Translations under genes and position numbers: made by a program
Assembly: GCA_028288025.1 (NCBI GenBank)
Contig: JAQBOM010000037.1
Coordinates: 1 to 64,000, forward strand
Direction of reading: 5' to 3'
Origin: Mucilaginibacter sp.
GTDB lineage: Bacteria; Bacteroidota; Bacteroidia; Sphingobacteriales; Sphingobacteriaceae
Length of the DNA stretch: 64,000 nucleotides
The notes under the pieces: generated by a model
What the model saw: the letters and a program-made list of their open reading frames with translations, nothing else
The model's database searches: none
What the model was told of the DNA's origin: nothing
In this document: piece by piece, positions 1-7,671 of the stretch
Numbering within the stretch: position 1 is the first letter of the stretch
How the letters are laid out: each line of letters opens with the position of its first letter

Positions 1-233
1 TGCCCTAAATTACGATAACTTAACCTGTTTACATCATGATCGTACTTGATCCTAATCCTCGTCTTTTTGTCCATTTGTTTACCGATAATGTGTAAACCTA
101 TTTCAGGGCAAGACACACCCCCGAACACTGGCAAAACGCTGTCACCACTTTTCAAGCATCTTTGTCTCTCTTATTGTCTTGCTTCCTGCATCTTATCGTC
201 TTGCCTCTTGACTTCAGACTCAAGACTCCCGAC
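1..233. other. No gene seen at left edge
   Basis: This stretch holds no reading frame that resembles a protein. A plus-strand frame runs through it and over the minus-strand WGxxG gene, but its composition is repetitive, rich in Pro/Leu/Ser, and it looks like a shadow. Short runs such as 'gactcaagactcccgactcagga' words near 220-240 belong to the short-word intergenic repeats seen throughout the window. Confidence 0.5.
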
Positions 234-518
234 TCAGGACTTCCTGCCATTCCCCCGCAATCCAAAAAGGCCCAGTAAACCCAACAGGCCCAGCAATCCC
301 CATTTGCCCGAACTGTCGCCGGTGGTCATCACATCGGCAGGCTTATTTTTTGCCGAATTGGCGATTGGCGTGATCGACGGATCGTTTGATGCAGGGGCGC
401 CCGCCGCGGTGGTTGATTTGGAAGAATCACCGGTCGGCGATTGTGCGTTTACCGCACTGCTGCCGGCTAACAACAGGCACAGCATAAGTATGCTGCAGAA
501 TTTTGTGAAGCTTTTCAT
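234..518 (-). CDS. Small exported protein with WGxxGLLG C-terminal tail
   Basis: A 94-residue protein of unknown function. Residues 1-25 form a signal peptide (MKSF, hydrophobic LMLCLLLAG, then VNAQ). The middle (26-70) is Ser/Thr/Ala/Pro-rich and probably disordered. The C-terminus is a Trp-Gly followed by a GLLGLLGLLGLFGL hydrophobic run and a basic end (RGNGRKS). This layout of hydrophobic Gly-rich stretch plus basic tail resembles C-terminal sorting or anchoring signals such as WGxxGxxG-type tails; that assignment is by resemblance only. It stands alone, with the J-domain gene divergent. The opposite-strand frame over the same bases is judged spurious because this frame has a coherent export architecture. 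Confidence 0.7.
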   Translation of the reverse strand: MKSFTKFCSILMLCLLLAGSSAVNAQSPTGDSSKSTTAAGAPASNDPSITPIANSAKNKPADVMTTGDSSGKWGLLGLLGLLGLFGLRGNGRKS

Positions 519-620
519 TTGAAAATTTATTTATCCGAACAATTCAAACCCTAATAGGTTTTACACTTTAACTGTGCGACGTTATTCTTAAACGTGTGAT
601 TTTTTAAGCTTAAAAAAACG

Positions 621-628
621 TACCTTTG
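621..628 (+). promoter_or_regulatory. Bacteroidota -7 element (TACCTTTG)
   Basis: A perfect TAnnTTTG element lies 77 bases before the J-domain/KTSC gene start at 706. The expected TTTG -33 element is only weakly matched by T-rich sequence near 598-603. Calling it a promoter relies on the known Bacteroidota consensus and its position; the transcription start is not proven. Confidence 0.45.
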
Positions 629-705
629 CAAAATTATTTTCATGAAAAAAAGCGTAACTTTTTGATATGCTATCTATTCAATGACAATAAGTTAAAGAAT
701 ACAGC

Positions 706-1155
706 ATGAAAAAGATAATCGATTACAGGAAGCTTTTAGGCGTAAACAAAGATGCAGAGTTACAGGAACTAAAAACGGTTTATAGAAGCCTGATGAAAAC
801 GTGGCATCCCGATAGGTTTACCGAAAGCAATGAAACTAAGCTGGAAGCTGAAGAAAAAAGTAAAACTATTATCGAAGCCTATCATTTTTTAGTGAGCATC
901 GCACCCGAAACACTCCTTCAGTCTGCGGAGGAATATACTTTCACCACCGCTAACGCCGGCATTCACGATTTTGAATATAAGGCACAGGTGCTTAAAATAT
1001 ATTTTTCCGATAGTAACGTATATGAATATTTCGACGTGCCAAAGGAAGTTTACAGAAAGCTGGTCAACGCCGATTCTCCCGGCAGGTTTGCCAGGCGGCA
1101 TATTTTCAACACATACGTTTACCGAAGCCTCAATAAGCTGACTGCTTCCGCGTAG
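706..1155 (+). CDS. J-domain protein with C-terminal KTSC domain
   Basis: 149 residues. Residues 5-60 form a J domain with the HPD motif at 34-36 preceded by the usual helix (LKTVYRSLMKTW), so it should stimulate an Hsp70 (DnaK) ATPase. Residues about 88-142 (YEYFDVPKEVYRKLVNADSPGR region, ending HIFNTYVYR) match the short KTSC domain, a small domain related to a C-terminal piece of lysyl-tRNA synthetases and found in many uncharacterised bacterial proteins. There is no Gly/Phe or zinc-finger region, so it is not a DnaJ orthologue. The ATG at 706 is the only sensible start. It stands alone between intergenic regions. Client and role are unknown. Confidence 0.8.
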   Translation: MKKIIDYRKLLGVNKDAELQELKTVYRSLMKTWHPDRFTESNETKLEAEEKSKTIIEAYHFLVSIAPETLLQSAEEYTFTTANAGIHDFEYKAQVLKIYFSDSNVYEYFDVPKEVYRKLVNADSPGRFARRHIFNTYVYRSLNKLTASA

Positions 1156-1272
1156 GCCATGCAGCGCTAAGCTCCTCCCGATTCCTTGGTTTTTGGTTCT
1201 CGGTGAAATTAATCACCAGTTGTAGCATTTCTATTATATTGATCGTATATATAGTTACCAAACCGGGATGTT

Positions 1273-1998
1273 ATGAAAATTAATTCGGTAATTATTTCTT
1301 TGGTCGGCTTTTTCTTTTTATCCTGCAGTAAAAAGCCTGATGTTCAACCAAACGTGCGGACCACCATTACTGGTCGGTTTTATGACGAGAGTAACCGCGA
1401 GGCATACCCGAATGTAAAAATTGAGATAGCCGAATACAATGAATACCAGGATTTTTTAGGACCTCTTAAACGTAACTTAATCGGCTACCGCGGCTCAACT
1501 ACAACCGACACTGGCGGGTATTATAAGATCACTTTTACCACATCGGGAAAAGGAAATAACTATTACTTTGAGTTTACCGGCATTCCCGATAAAGTACAGG
1601 TAACAGATAAAGGCATGGGCGGCCCGGCCGGTTATCGCCAAAAAAAGATCGACGGCATCGGTTCAACACTCAAATATGATTTTAATATAAGTAAGTTTTA
1701 CTACATGAAAACGCATATTGTTGTTCATAACAATCCCTTTCCGCCTTTGAACGTATTTATTGGTAACACACATTTTCAACTTGGGGGCGCTTATAGCACC
1801 ATATCCGGAAAGAACAACGATACCGTTGAATTTATCCCAATTTTTAAAAACACGGGTGGCTTTAATTTATATTTTACCATCAACGATCCTGCCACCGGAA
1901 CGTGGTACAGGCACTCCCAAATCCTGTTAAATCCAGTTGTCGATCGGGATACGATACAAGGCGTGACATACGATTTGTTCCCGGCCACGTTTAAGTAG
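1273..1998 (+). CDS. Lipoprotein with carboxypeptidase-regulatory-like fold, unknown function
   Basis: 241 residues. The N-terminus is a lipoprotein signal (hydrophobic IISLVGFFFL then the lipobox-like LSC, Cys at 18). The first part of the mature chain (TTITGRFYDESNREAYPNVKIEIAE, then TTTDTGGYYKITF) has the pattern of a transthyretin/carboxypeptidase-regulatory-like beta-sandwich: a modified 'G+v.D...g.p..nv.v...tDs.G.Y.i' motif. The rest is beta-rich with no recognised motif. It is probably anchored to the outer or inner membrane facing the periplasm or surface. No operon partner is close. Function unknown. Confidence 0.65.
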   Translation: MKINSVIISLVGFFFLSCSKKPDVQPNVRTTITGRFYDESNREAYPNVKIEIAEYNEYQDFLGPLKRNLIGYRGSTTTDTGGYYKITFTTSGKGNNYYFEFTGIPDKVQVTDKGMGGPAGYRQKKIDGIGSTLKYDFNISKFYYMKTHIVVHNNPFPPLNVFIGNTHFQLGGAYSTISGKNNDTVEFIPIFKNTGGFNLYFTINDPATGTWYRHSQILLNPVVDRDTIQGVTYDLFPATFK

Positions 1999-2293
1999 GA
2001 AATTTTTTTAAGCGAATTCCGGCTGATTTATTTTAGTGGCTAATGGCCGTACCAACAATAAACCTTGGCAGCCAGTGCAGCTAACGCTGCGCCAATCCAT
2101 TCCACACGTCATGTGAACTTGTTTCGGCACCTCACCATACGGGTAATCGACAGAAAGGATCACTATAGGATTTGTTCTGAGTAAGCGCACAAGAATGTCA
2201 TATGAGATGCAGATCCGCCCTTTAGCGGATGGCCTGACATTGTTTTTGAGCTCTGGTTGCTCAACCGCGTTGCGGTGCCGTAAAAAATACCGT

Positions 2294-2392
2294 TTACAAA
2301 GACCTGCGTCTTGCCATCGATATTGCAGTTTTAATGATAAAAAATACAGGCACCACCTGTACTATAATACCTATCCATGCCAGCGTGCTCAT
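2294..2392 (-). CDS. Possible 32-residue single-span membrane peptide
   Basis: An ATG-initiated frame encodes MSTLAWIGIIVQVVPVFFII followed by KTAISMARRRSL and a stop: one hydrophobic helix of about 20 residues followed by a basic tail, which fits a positive-inside small membrane protein. It resembles small accessory or toxin-type membrane peptides in layout only. There is no homology evidence, and frames of this size occur by chance, so the call is tentative. Confidence 0.25.
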   Translation of the reverse strand: MSTLAWIGIIVQVVPVFFIIKTAISMARRRSL

Positions 2393-2569
2393 AGAAATAT
2401 ATTTTATAGATGTGATAACAAAATTAATGAATAGTTTATTTAATTTCAAAATAGGTTTTCAACAATTATGAAAGACGCTAATGCATGTGGCCTGGCATAA
2501 CTTGCCGGAGAACGTCGGTCATCCGCCGGGACGGAACGCCAGACCCCTTTTATTACCCTGATCCGACAA

Positions 2570-2653
2570 ATGGCGGAGAAGGATCTTCTGCGCCCGAAAA
2601 GCAAAGCGGACATGCATAATGAAGAAGATTTTTCGCTACGCTCAAAATGATAA
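2570..2653. repeat. Dispersed hairpin repeat, truncated copy
   Basis: This matches the element at 5873-5969 almost base for base through the shared loop (ggatcttctgcgcccgaaaa and agcaaagcggacatgca) and right arm (gaagaagatttttcgct...gctcaaaatga). Its left arm is mostly missing. It belongs to the same family as the perfect inverted repeat at 24981-25080. Confidence 0.75.
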
Positions 2654-2742
2654 ATAATCGCCTTAGGACGATACCTTCTAACTTTATTTATTCCTTATCC
2701 TTTTTCCACGCCTTATCCTCGTGCTTACGTTCTTTATCATCA

Positions 2743-3086
2743 GGCATGCTACTAGGAACTTCAGAATCTATCGTATAATAAATTAGATGCTTTAAAGTCT
2801 TACTAAGGGATTTCTAAAGCGTCGATAATAAGAAGAGCAAAGGAGCTTGGTTGTACTACCAATGAACATATACCTATCTCAACATTGAATTGGGAAGAAA
2901 GAGTGAACGTAAAAGGGAAACAGGATTGTAGAACTTGATAAGTCTAAAATTATTTCTACCATAGTTTCACTATTGAAAAAACAAATGGGTTATTCAACGG
3001 AAGAGTTGGTACACAAAGTTGGTTTATCACATTCTGAATATGCCCGCTTTTTTGAACGTGACACCAAAGGAAATGGTAAAAGTTAA
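2743..3086 (+). pseudogene. Decayed ImmA/IrrE-like (M78) peptidase C-terminus
   Basis: Three reading frames give pieces that line up as one protein: MLLGTSES (2746 on), then LDALKSY, an in-frame stop at 2804-2806, GISKASIIRRAKELGCTT (to about 2865) and WEERVNVKGK; after a frame change near 2913-2921 it continues NRIVELDKSKIISTI ... GLSHSEYARFF and stops at 3084-3086. The pattern 'f.Lp.es ... sL..lK..WgiSkaaiirRAkeLG' is typical of the region after the HExxH helix in ImmA/IrrE family peptidases. The catalytic HExxH part is not visible. Multiple lesions mean a dead remnant, probably of a mobile-element or toxin-antitoxin-type locus. Family assignment is by pattern memory. Confidence 0.5.
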
Positions 3087-3268
3087 GGGTTGTAAAAAGG
3101 ATAGCTTAAAAATAAGGACTTTTAGCCCCTTTATATTGTCGTAGCAGACAGAGATAGCGAAGTTCAATTATATACACTTTTAACCTCGTAAATCAGCAAT
3201 CCCATGAGTTGTCCCTCATTACGGCGAAAGTAATTTATGAGGCTTTCTTGTGCAACAAAGTGATGAAC

Positions 3269-3526
3269 TTATTTTTTAACAAAAGCGATAAATACCGTAA
3301 GTTTACCATTATGTATGTAGTTGGTCATAGCCACAACCTTATATCCTTGACTGTCATGTTTGGCTATACTATTAACAACGATACCAAAAGGCCCGTTAGT
3401 ATTATCTACTGATACAACATCAAATAGCGAATTTGAGGACTGGCTTGATGCAAAAACGGACTTAACACCTAATACTGTTAAAACGCAAATTGCGATTGCC
3501 GATACAATTAATAATAACTTTTTCAT
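3269..3526 (-). CDS. Small exported or membrane-anchored protein, unknown
   Basis: 85 residues. Residues 1-27 form a signal peptide or membrane anchor (MKKLLLIVSAIAICVLTVLG, then VFAS with a possible AxA-like cleavage). The mature part is about 58 residues and ends in a compact strand-like pattern (GYKVVAMTNYIHNGKLTVFIAFVKK). No family recognised. It stands alone beside the decayed ImmA-like region. The signal-peptide start supports it as a real gene. Confidence 0.55.
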   Translation of the reverse strand: MKKLLLIVSAIAICVLTVLGVKSVFASSQSSNSLFDVVSVDNTNGPFGIVVNSIAKHDSQGYKVVAMTNYIHNGKLTVFIAFVKK

Positions 3527-3690
3527 TGGATAATAGGATTAAGATTTCGAGTAACTAAGTTACAACTTAATTTACCCATTGTCAACCCGTTAAAACACCT
3601 TATTTTTGGACGATTCCTTTATCCAATTGATATATTATTACCTAAATATTAATTATTCAATCCGCAATCTGTGTAATTAGAACATCGATG

Positions 3691-3760
3691 CCCTCTTTAC
3701 GGCAGGCTGGGCAAAAAGGGCCGACCAGCGCAACGGAGTCGGGATGAGTTAACTTCCGAC
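3691..3760 (+). repeat. Dispersed intergenic repeat (gaccagcg..gtcggg..gagt family), copy 1
   Basis: Shares the order ccctctttacgg, a Gly-rich hairpin part, ccgaccagcg, cggagtcggg and atgagttaa with copies at 5652-5735 (inverted), 5771-5852, 6001-6070 and 15581-15660. Copies are diverged, noncoding and always intergenic. Function unknown; possibly a non-autonomous element. Confidence 0.65.
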
Positions 3761-3794
3761 TTCAGCATTCAAACTCCCGCATTCCGCAATCCCG

Positions 3795-5585
3795 TCACTG
3801 CTTCGCCGCCCAGGCATCCATCTTGCTCTCCAATACGCTCAGCGGCATCGAGCCATCCTTCAGCAATTGCTCATGAAAAGCGGCTATATCAAACTTGCTG
3901 CCCAGTTGCTTTTCGTAACGGCTGCGCAGTTCGCGTATTTTAAGCGCGCCTATCTTGTATCCTAATGCCTGGCCCGGGTTGGTCATGTAACGCTCAATTT
4001 CGGCGGTTGCGCCGTGTTCATCAATGGCCTCGTGGTCCATCATGTATTTAATGGCCTGCTCGCGGGTCATATTTTTGGAGTGGATAGATACATCAACCAC
4101 CAGGCGGATGGCGCGGTGCATTTCGTCGCCCAGTGCGCCCATGTGCTGGTAAGGGTCGGTATAAAGGCCCAGCTCTTTACCCAACGATTCGCAATACAGA
4201 GCATAGCCCTCCGCATAAGCGTTATCCACCTCAAAACGGCGGAACTTTGGCAGCGATGTATTTTCCTGCGCCAGGGAGATCTGGTAATGGTGACCAGGTA
4301 TAGCCTCGTGCAAAAACAGCGACTCCATGCCCGATGTGGTATTAAATTTGGTGGCATCCAGTATTGGCACATAAAATATACCGGGACGGCTGCCGTCGGC
4401 GCTGCCATTGTTGTATTCGGCGCTGGCCGATGCCGCGCGGAACGCTTCCGTCTGTCGTATCTCGAAAGGTGTTTTCGGCACTTTGGTATAAAGCTTTTTT
4501 AAGTTAGGCTGCATGCGCTGGTGTATATTCTCAAACGCGTCAAGCACCTCCTTCGGCGTTTTATAAGGCATAAACTTACGGTCGGTGTTCATGTATTCAA
4601 AAAACGCCTTCATATCGCCCTTAAAGCCAACCTTGTTTTTAATGCTGTCCATTACCCCGCTTATACGGGCTACTTCGCGCAGGCCCAGCTGGTAAATTTC
4701 TTCGGGTGTTTTATCGGTGGTGGTGTTCTGTTTCACCATAAACTTATACATATCAGCTCCGCCCGGCAAGGCCGACATGCCCGAAGTAAGCCGCGCATGC
4801 GGCAGGTAATCATTCTTCAGGTAGTCGCCCAGTTTTTTATAGGTGGGGACAACAACCGTCATGATGGCCTTTTTGTAATCATCAGCCAGCCGTTTTTTAT
4901 CCGCGGCCGAAAAATCCTTCGGGAAGTTGTTCACCGGGCCGTAAAACAGGCTCTTTTCCGGCGACGCCGCAACCATATCCTGCATTTCGGGTATCATTTT
5001 TATCACGATCGACTTTGGCAGCACCATCCCGGTTTTAATGCCCCTGTTCATATTCCCGATGGCGGTATCCGCCCACACACTGAACGCCGATAAACGTTTA
5101 AGCCAGTTATCATAGTCTGCCACGGTTTTAAACGGCTGTGCGCCCGTGCCCGAACCCCACTGGCCCAGCATAAGCGGTACAGCCACCATTTGGTTAAATG
5201 GGATATAACGCGGATGGGCAAAATTGAGATAGTCGTAATAAATATCCTTGTCAAAGCCTTCCAGCACGGTATTCAGCTTATATGATAAAATATCGTACGA
5301 CAGTTTATCCTCCTCATCGAGGCCATCGCGGTTAAAACCTTTCAACTTATCCAGGTACCCGGCATAAAAATCGTGTGCCTGTTTAATAAACGCTTCCGAG
5401 CCGTCGTTCTGCAGCAGGGCGTTATAACGGTTATCGCCGATAGAGGTAGCCTCCAGCGGGTAAAGCTTTAATTTGTCTTCGTAATAATTGTCAAACAGCT
5501 TAGCCAGCTCTTTATTTGGTTCATTCTTTTGCTTGCAAGCCGAAAAAGCCGCCGCCAGGCATAGCAGCATAAATATTTTTTTCAT
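3795..5585 (-). CDS. DUF885 family lipoprotein, probable zinc peptidase
   Basis: 596 residues, normal length for DUF885 proteins. A lipoprotein signal is present (MKKIFMLLCLAAAFSAC, Cys at 17). The conserved HEAIPGHHYQ motif sits near residues 425-435, and a second conserved block (DNAYAEGYALYCESLGKELG) follows; together these give the HExxxGH...E arrangement expected of a gluzincin-like active site. Activity is not proven for most members; peptidase function is inferred. The protein is probably anchored facing the periplasm. Single gene, followed by repeats. Opposite-strand frames inside it are shadows. Confidence 0.88.
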   Translation of the reverse strand: MKKIFMLLCLAAAFSACKQKNEPNKELAKLFDNYYEDKLKLYPLEATSIGDNRYNALLQNDGSEAFIKQAHDFYAGYLDKLKGFNRDGLDEEDKLSYDILSYKLNTVLEGFDKDIYYDYLNFAHPRYIPFNQMVAVPLMLGQWGSGTGAQPFKTVADYDNWLKRLSAFSVWADTAIGNMNRGIKTGMVLPKSIVIKMIPEMQDMVAASPEKSLFYGPVNNFPKDFSAADKKRLADDYKKAIMTVVVPTYKKLGDYLKNDYLPHARLTSGMSALPGGADMYKFMVKQNTTTDKTPEEIYQLGLREVARISGVMDSIKNKVGFKGDMKAFFEYMNTDRKFMPYKTPKEVLDAFENIHQRMQPNLKKLYTKVPKTPFEIRQTEAFRAASASAEYNNGSADGSRPGIFYVPILDATKFNTTSGMESLFLHEAIPGHHYQISLAQENTSLPKFRRFEVDNAYAEGYALYCESLGKELGLYTDPYQHMGALGDEMHRAIRLVVDVSIHSKNMTREQAIKYMMDHEAIDEHGATAEIERYMTNPGQALGYKIGALKIRELRSRYEKQLGSKFDIAAFHEQLLKDGSMPLSVLESKMDAWAAKQ

Positions 5586-5651
5586 TGTGATGGGTTATAT
5601 GATGCGCTAAGCTAAGGATTTTTGGGAAATATGAAAGTGCGGCCGGCGCCA

Positions 5652-5735
5652 TGCAGAGTTGACTCACCCTCCCGATAGCTATCGGGACATCGCTTCGCTC
5701 GACCACCCTCTCTCCGGCAAGCCGGAAAGAGGGTT
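5652..5735 (-). repeat. Dispersed intergenic repeat, inverted copy 2
   Basis: Reads on the minus strand as the same element as at 3691-3760: gagggtg-gtcgagcg-aagcga-tgtcccgatag palindrome-gggtgagtcaactctgc. It contains the ccggcaagccgg hairpin at 5714-5725. Confidence 0.65.
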
Positions 5736-5770
5736 GGGGAAGGATAGAGATATTTTTTTCTTTTGAAACA

Positions 5771-5852
5771 CCTTCTTTACCGAAGGTAGTCCCGATAGCT
5801 ATCGGGAGGGTCGATCAGCGCAGCGCAGTCGGGGTGAGTCAACTCTGCGCTG
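5771..5852 (+). repeat. Dispersed intergenic repeat, copy 3
   Basis: Contains the palindrome cccgatagctatcggg, then agggtcgatcagcgcagcgc, agtcggggtgagtcaactct and gcgctgcacc. It lies in direct orientation relative to copies at 3691 and 6001. Confidence 0.65.
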
Positions 5853-5872
5853 CACCAGACACGCTCAATTGA

Positions 5873-5969
5873 TTTGTCGTCCTGAGCATAGCGAAGGATC
5901 TTCTGCGCCCGAAAAGCAAAGCGGACATGCAAACGAAGAAGATTTTTCGCTATGCTCAAAATGACAAAT
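5873..5969. repeat. Dispersed hairpin repeat, full copy
   Basis: Left arm tttgtcgtcctgagcatagc plus gaaggatcttct pairs with the right arm agaagatttttcgctatgct plus caaaatgacaaa, separated by a loop identical to that at 2570-2653 (gcgcccgaaaagcaaagcgg acatgca). This is the widespread Bacteroidota 'tgtcattctgagcgtagcgaaga' type of repeat. No coding potential. Confidence 0.75.
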
Positions 5970-6000
5970 ATTATTCCATTCTTCGAAAATATAGCCCAAC

Positions 6001-6070
6001 CCCTCTTTACGGCTTGCCGAAGAGAGGGTCGACCAGCATAGCGCCGTCGGGGTGAGTCAATTCTGCGCCA
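6001..6070 (+). repeat. Dispersed intergenic repeat, copy 4
   Basis: Reads ccctctttacggcttgccga, agagagggtcgaccagcata, gcgccgtcggggtgagtcaa, ttctgcgcca. It is nearly colinear with the copy at 3691-3760. Confidence 0.65.
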
Positions 6071-6193
6071 GGTATCTTGGTTCTTGATTCTTCACCCTCG
6101 CAAAACTTTTTTAAAATACCGTGAAAACACGGTATTTTTTACCCTTTAAACATCCTAATTTTACTTCCTGATACCTAAACCTTATCACAATTT

Positions 6194-6502
6194 ATGGAAC
6201 ACTTCACCGTACGGGTAGAATTTCAGGGGGCGCACAACCAACACGATTACGTTAGGCTTCACCATGAGATGGAAAAAGAAGGCTTTTACAGGCCGTTGCT
6301 GGCTCACGAAGAGGAAACTGTTTACTGCCTGCCCGCGCCAAAGCACAACCTGTACGATGAAGATGACGACGATGCCACCATCCGGGTTTTGGAAGCCGCG
6401 CAAAAAGCCGCCGCCGGCACCGGCAAAAAATTCAGCGTGCTGGTAACCAAAGGCGAAGGCAAGCGCGAATGGTACAGTATTTTAGATATGGTAAAAAAGT
6501 GA
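6194..6502 (+). CDS. Small cytosolic protein, possibly DUF2622-like
   Basis: 102 residues, no signal peptide. The N-terminal pattern MEHFTVRVEFQGAHNQHDYV followed by RLHHEMEKEGFYRPL reads like 'tVRVEL.ga...dYe.LH.aMe..GF', a pattern I associate with the DUF2622 / small endoribonuclease-antitoxin-like fold; the C-terminus (KFSVLVTKGEGKREWYSIL) fits a final strand. A short acidic stretch (DEDDDD) sits in the middle. Assignment to the family is tentative, and no toxin gene is adjacent. Single gene after the repeat block; ATG at 6194 follows an AT-rich leader. Confidence 0.6.
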   Translation: MEHFTVRVEFQGAHNQHDYVRLHHEMEKEGFYRPLLAHEEETVYCLPAPKHNLYDEDDDDATIRVLEAAQKAAAGTGKKFSVLVTKGEGKREWYSILDMVKK

Positions 6503-6733
6503 TTTTTCATTTTCCGCAGGGCGGCTCAATGAAGGTCCGTTTACCGTTCTCGCAGGGCCGCCCGAAAGAGGGCCCTGCGTTGAGTTAGTTATAGTTAACC
6601 CGGGCTTAAAGATTTTTTGGTTTAGTTGGTTAGTTAGTATGGATCTGCAGTCCGCAACCATCGGTGGTTGTGGATTTGCGATCCATTATTATCGTAGCGG
6701 TATGTTAATGGTCCATGGCATCTCAGCTCTCAG

Positions 6734-6911
6734 CTCTGGCGCGAGAATGCAGGGCAAAGGCCGGAGCGCTGAGTTCTCGTGCCCCGCTGAAAGGTCAGCC
6801 GCAATAAATGCTTCTCAACTCTGGCGCGAGAATGCAGGGCAAATGCCGGAGCGCGGAGTTCTCGTGTCCCGCCTAAAGGTCAATTTCGTGCTCCCGCTGA
6901 CAGGTCAGCCG
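6734..6911 (+). repeat. Tandem REP-like elements upstream of the RAYT gene
   Basis: Two units start at 6734 and 6819 (85-base period): ctctggcgcgagaatgcagg, gcaaaggccggagcgc, gagttctcgtg, cccgc, aaaggtca. A partial third unit occurs at 6887-6911 (cgtgctcccgctgacaggtc). Each has a cgagaa...ttctcg stem. An inverted copy (7543-7604) and a diverged direct copy (8345-8405) lie beyond the transposase gene. This arrangement is typical of REP/REPIN sequences that stay beside their RAYT gene. Confidence 0.8.
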
Positions 6912-6967
6912 TTATAATTGCTTACATCTTTGCATTATATCTTTTAGCAATGTATTTTTAAACTATA

Positions 6968-7537
6968 ATGAGCACCAAATATAAATTCGGAAACCAGGAT
7001 AAACTTTATTTCGTCAGCTTTTCGGTCATAAACTGGATAGACCTTTTTATCCGTAACGAATACAAAGAAATAATGCTCGACTCGTGGCGGCATTGCCAGG
7101 CTAATAAAGGGCTCGAAATATACGGCTGGTGCATTATGTCGAGCCATATCCATATGATCATCGGAACGCATGGCGACAAGCTCGAAAACATTATGCGCGA
7201 TATGAAGAAACATACTTCGCTTGCTTTAAAGAAAGCTATCCAGGATCACCCCGGCGAAAGCCGCAGGGAATGGATGTTATGGATGATGGAAAGAGCCGGC
7301 AAAAAGAACAACCACAACAGTGCGTTTCAGCTTTGGCAACAGGATAGTCATCCGGTAGAGTTGTTTGATTTAAAGATATTACATCAAAAGCTGAATTATA
7401 TACATGATAACCCTGTTGTGGCAGGGATAGTAGATAAGCCTGGAGAATATTTGTACAGCAGCGCGCGGGATTATTACGGTTTGCCTGGTTTAATTGATAT
7501 TAGTTTGGTTGAGCCGATGATCGGATGGCCGGCATAG
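6968..7537 (+). CDS. REP-associated tyrosine transposase (RAYT, IS200-like Y1 HUH)
   Basis: 189 residues, typical for RAYTs (TnpA_REP). The HUH metal-binding motif is SSHIHMII with His60 and His62. The catalytic tyrosine is expected at Y144 in KLNYIHDNPVVAGIV, followed by the family signature PGEYLYSSARDYYG. RAYTs are single-copy, usually vertically inherited relatives of IS200/IS605 transposases that cut and mobilise REP hairpins. Here, REP-like units flank the gene in direct and inverted orientation, which supports the assignment. There is no TnpB/IscB gene and no IS ends, so it is not an autonomous IS200. The frame is intact, so it is probably functional. Confidence 0.88.
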   Translation: MSTKYKFGNQDKLYFVSFSVINWIDLFIRNEYKEIMLDSWRHCQANKGLEIYGWCIMSSHIHMIIGTHGDKLENIMRDMKKHTSLALKKAIQDHPGESRREWMLWMMERAGKKNNHNSAFQLWQQDSHPVELFDLKILHQKLNYIHDNPVVAGIVDKPGEYLYSSARDYYGLPGLIDISLVEPMIGWPA

Positions 7538-7542
7538 TTTAT

Positions 7543-7604
7543 TACCTGTCGCCGGGGCATGAGAACGCCACCGCTTTTGCCAGCGCTGCATTCTCGCGCC
7601 AGAG
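7543..7604 (-). repeat. Inverted REP-like element downstream of RAYT
   Basis: The minus strand reads ctctggcgcgagaatgcagc, gctggcaaaagcggtggcg, ttctcatgccccggcgacag, matching the outer parts of the units at 6734 and 6819 with a different centre. It starts six bases after the RAYT stop codon. Confidence 0.78.
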
Positions 7605-7671
7605 GAGGGGGATTAAAACAATGAAAGGGCATAATAATCGTGGACATTTGGGCTTTGAATAAATTGACAGT

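Larger units (their letters stand above)
1999..2742. other. Repeat-rich intergenic stretch without a convincing gene
   Basis: No strong gene was found. It holds a diverged copy of a common Bacteroidota dispersed repeat near 2105-2145 (cacgtcatgtgaacttgttt region), a copy of the hairpin repeat at 2570-2653, and one possible small membrane peptide at 2294-2392 on the minus strand. Plus-strand frames here have biased, unprotein-like composition. Confidence 0.5.
5586..6193. other. Repeat-filled intergenic region
   Basis: No gene. It contains three copies of the gaccagcg/gtcggggtgagtc repeat and one full hairpin repeat (5873-5969). Several perfect palindromes of cccgatagctatcggg occur inside (for example 5672-5687 and 5790-5805). 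Confidence 0.7.

Noticed and set aside
46..522. Plus-strand frame of 158 codons over the WGxxG gene
   Set aside because: Composition is low-complexity Pro/Ser/Leu; the minus-strand frame has a signal peptide and coherent tail, so the plus frame is a shadow.
2195..2434. Frame of 79 codons in the 2 kb gap
   Set aside because: Arg/Cys/Tyr-rich unnatural composition and overlaps a repeat-derived area; no start context or motif.
4014..5093. Opposite-strand frames inside the DUF885 gene
   Set aside because: Shadow frames of a strongly supported gene; no motif.
6639..6917. Frame of 92 codons across the REP-like units
   Set aside because: Coding potential comes from the repeat units themselves; no protein-like features.
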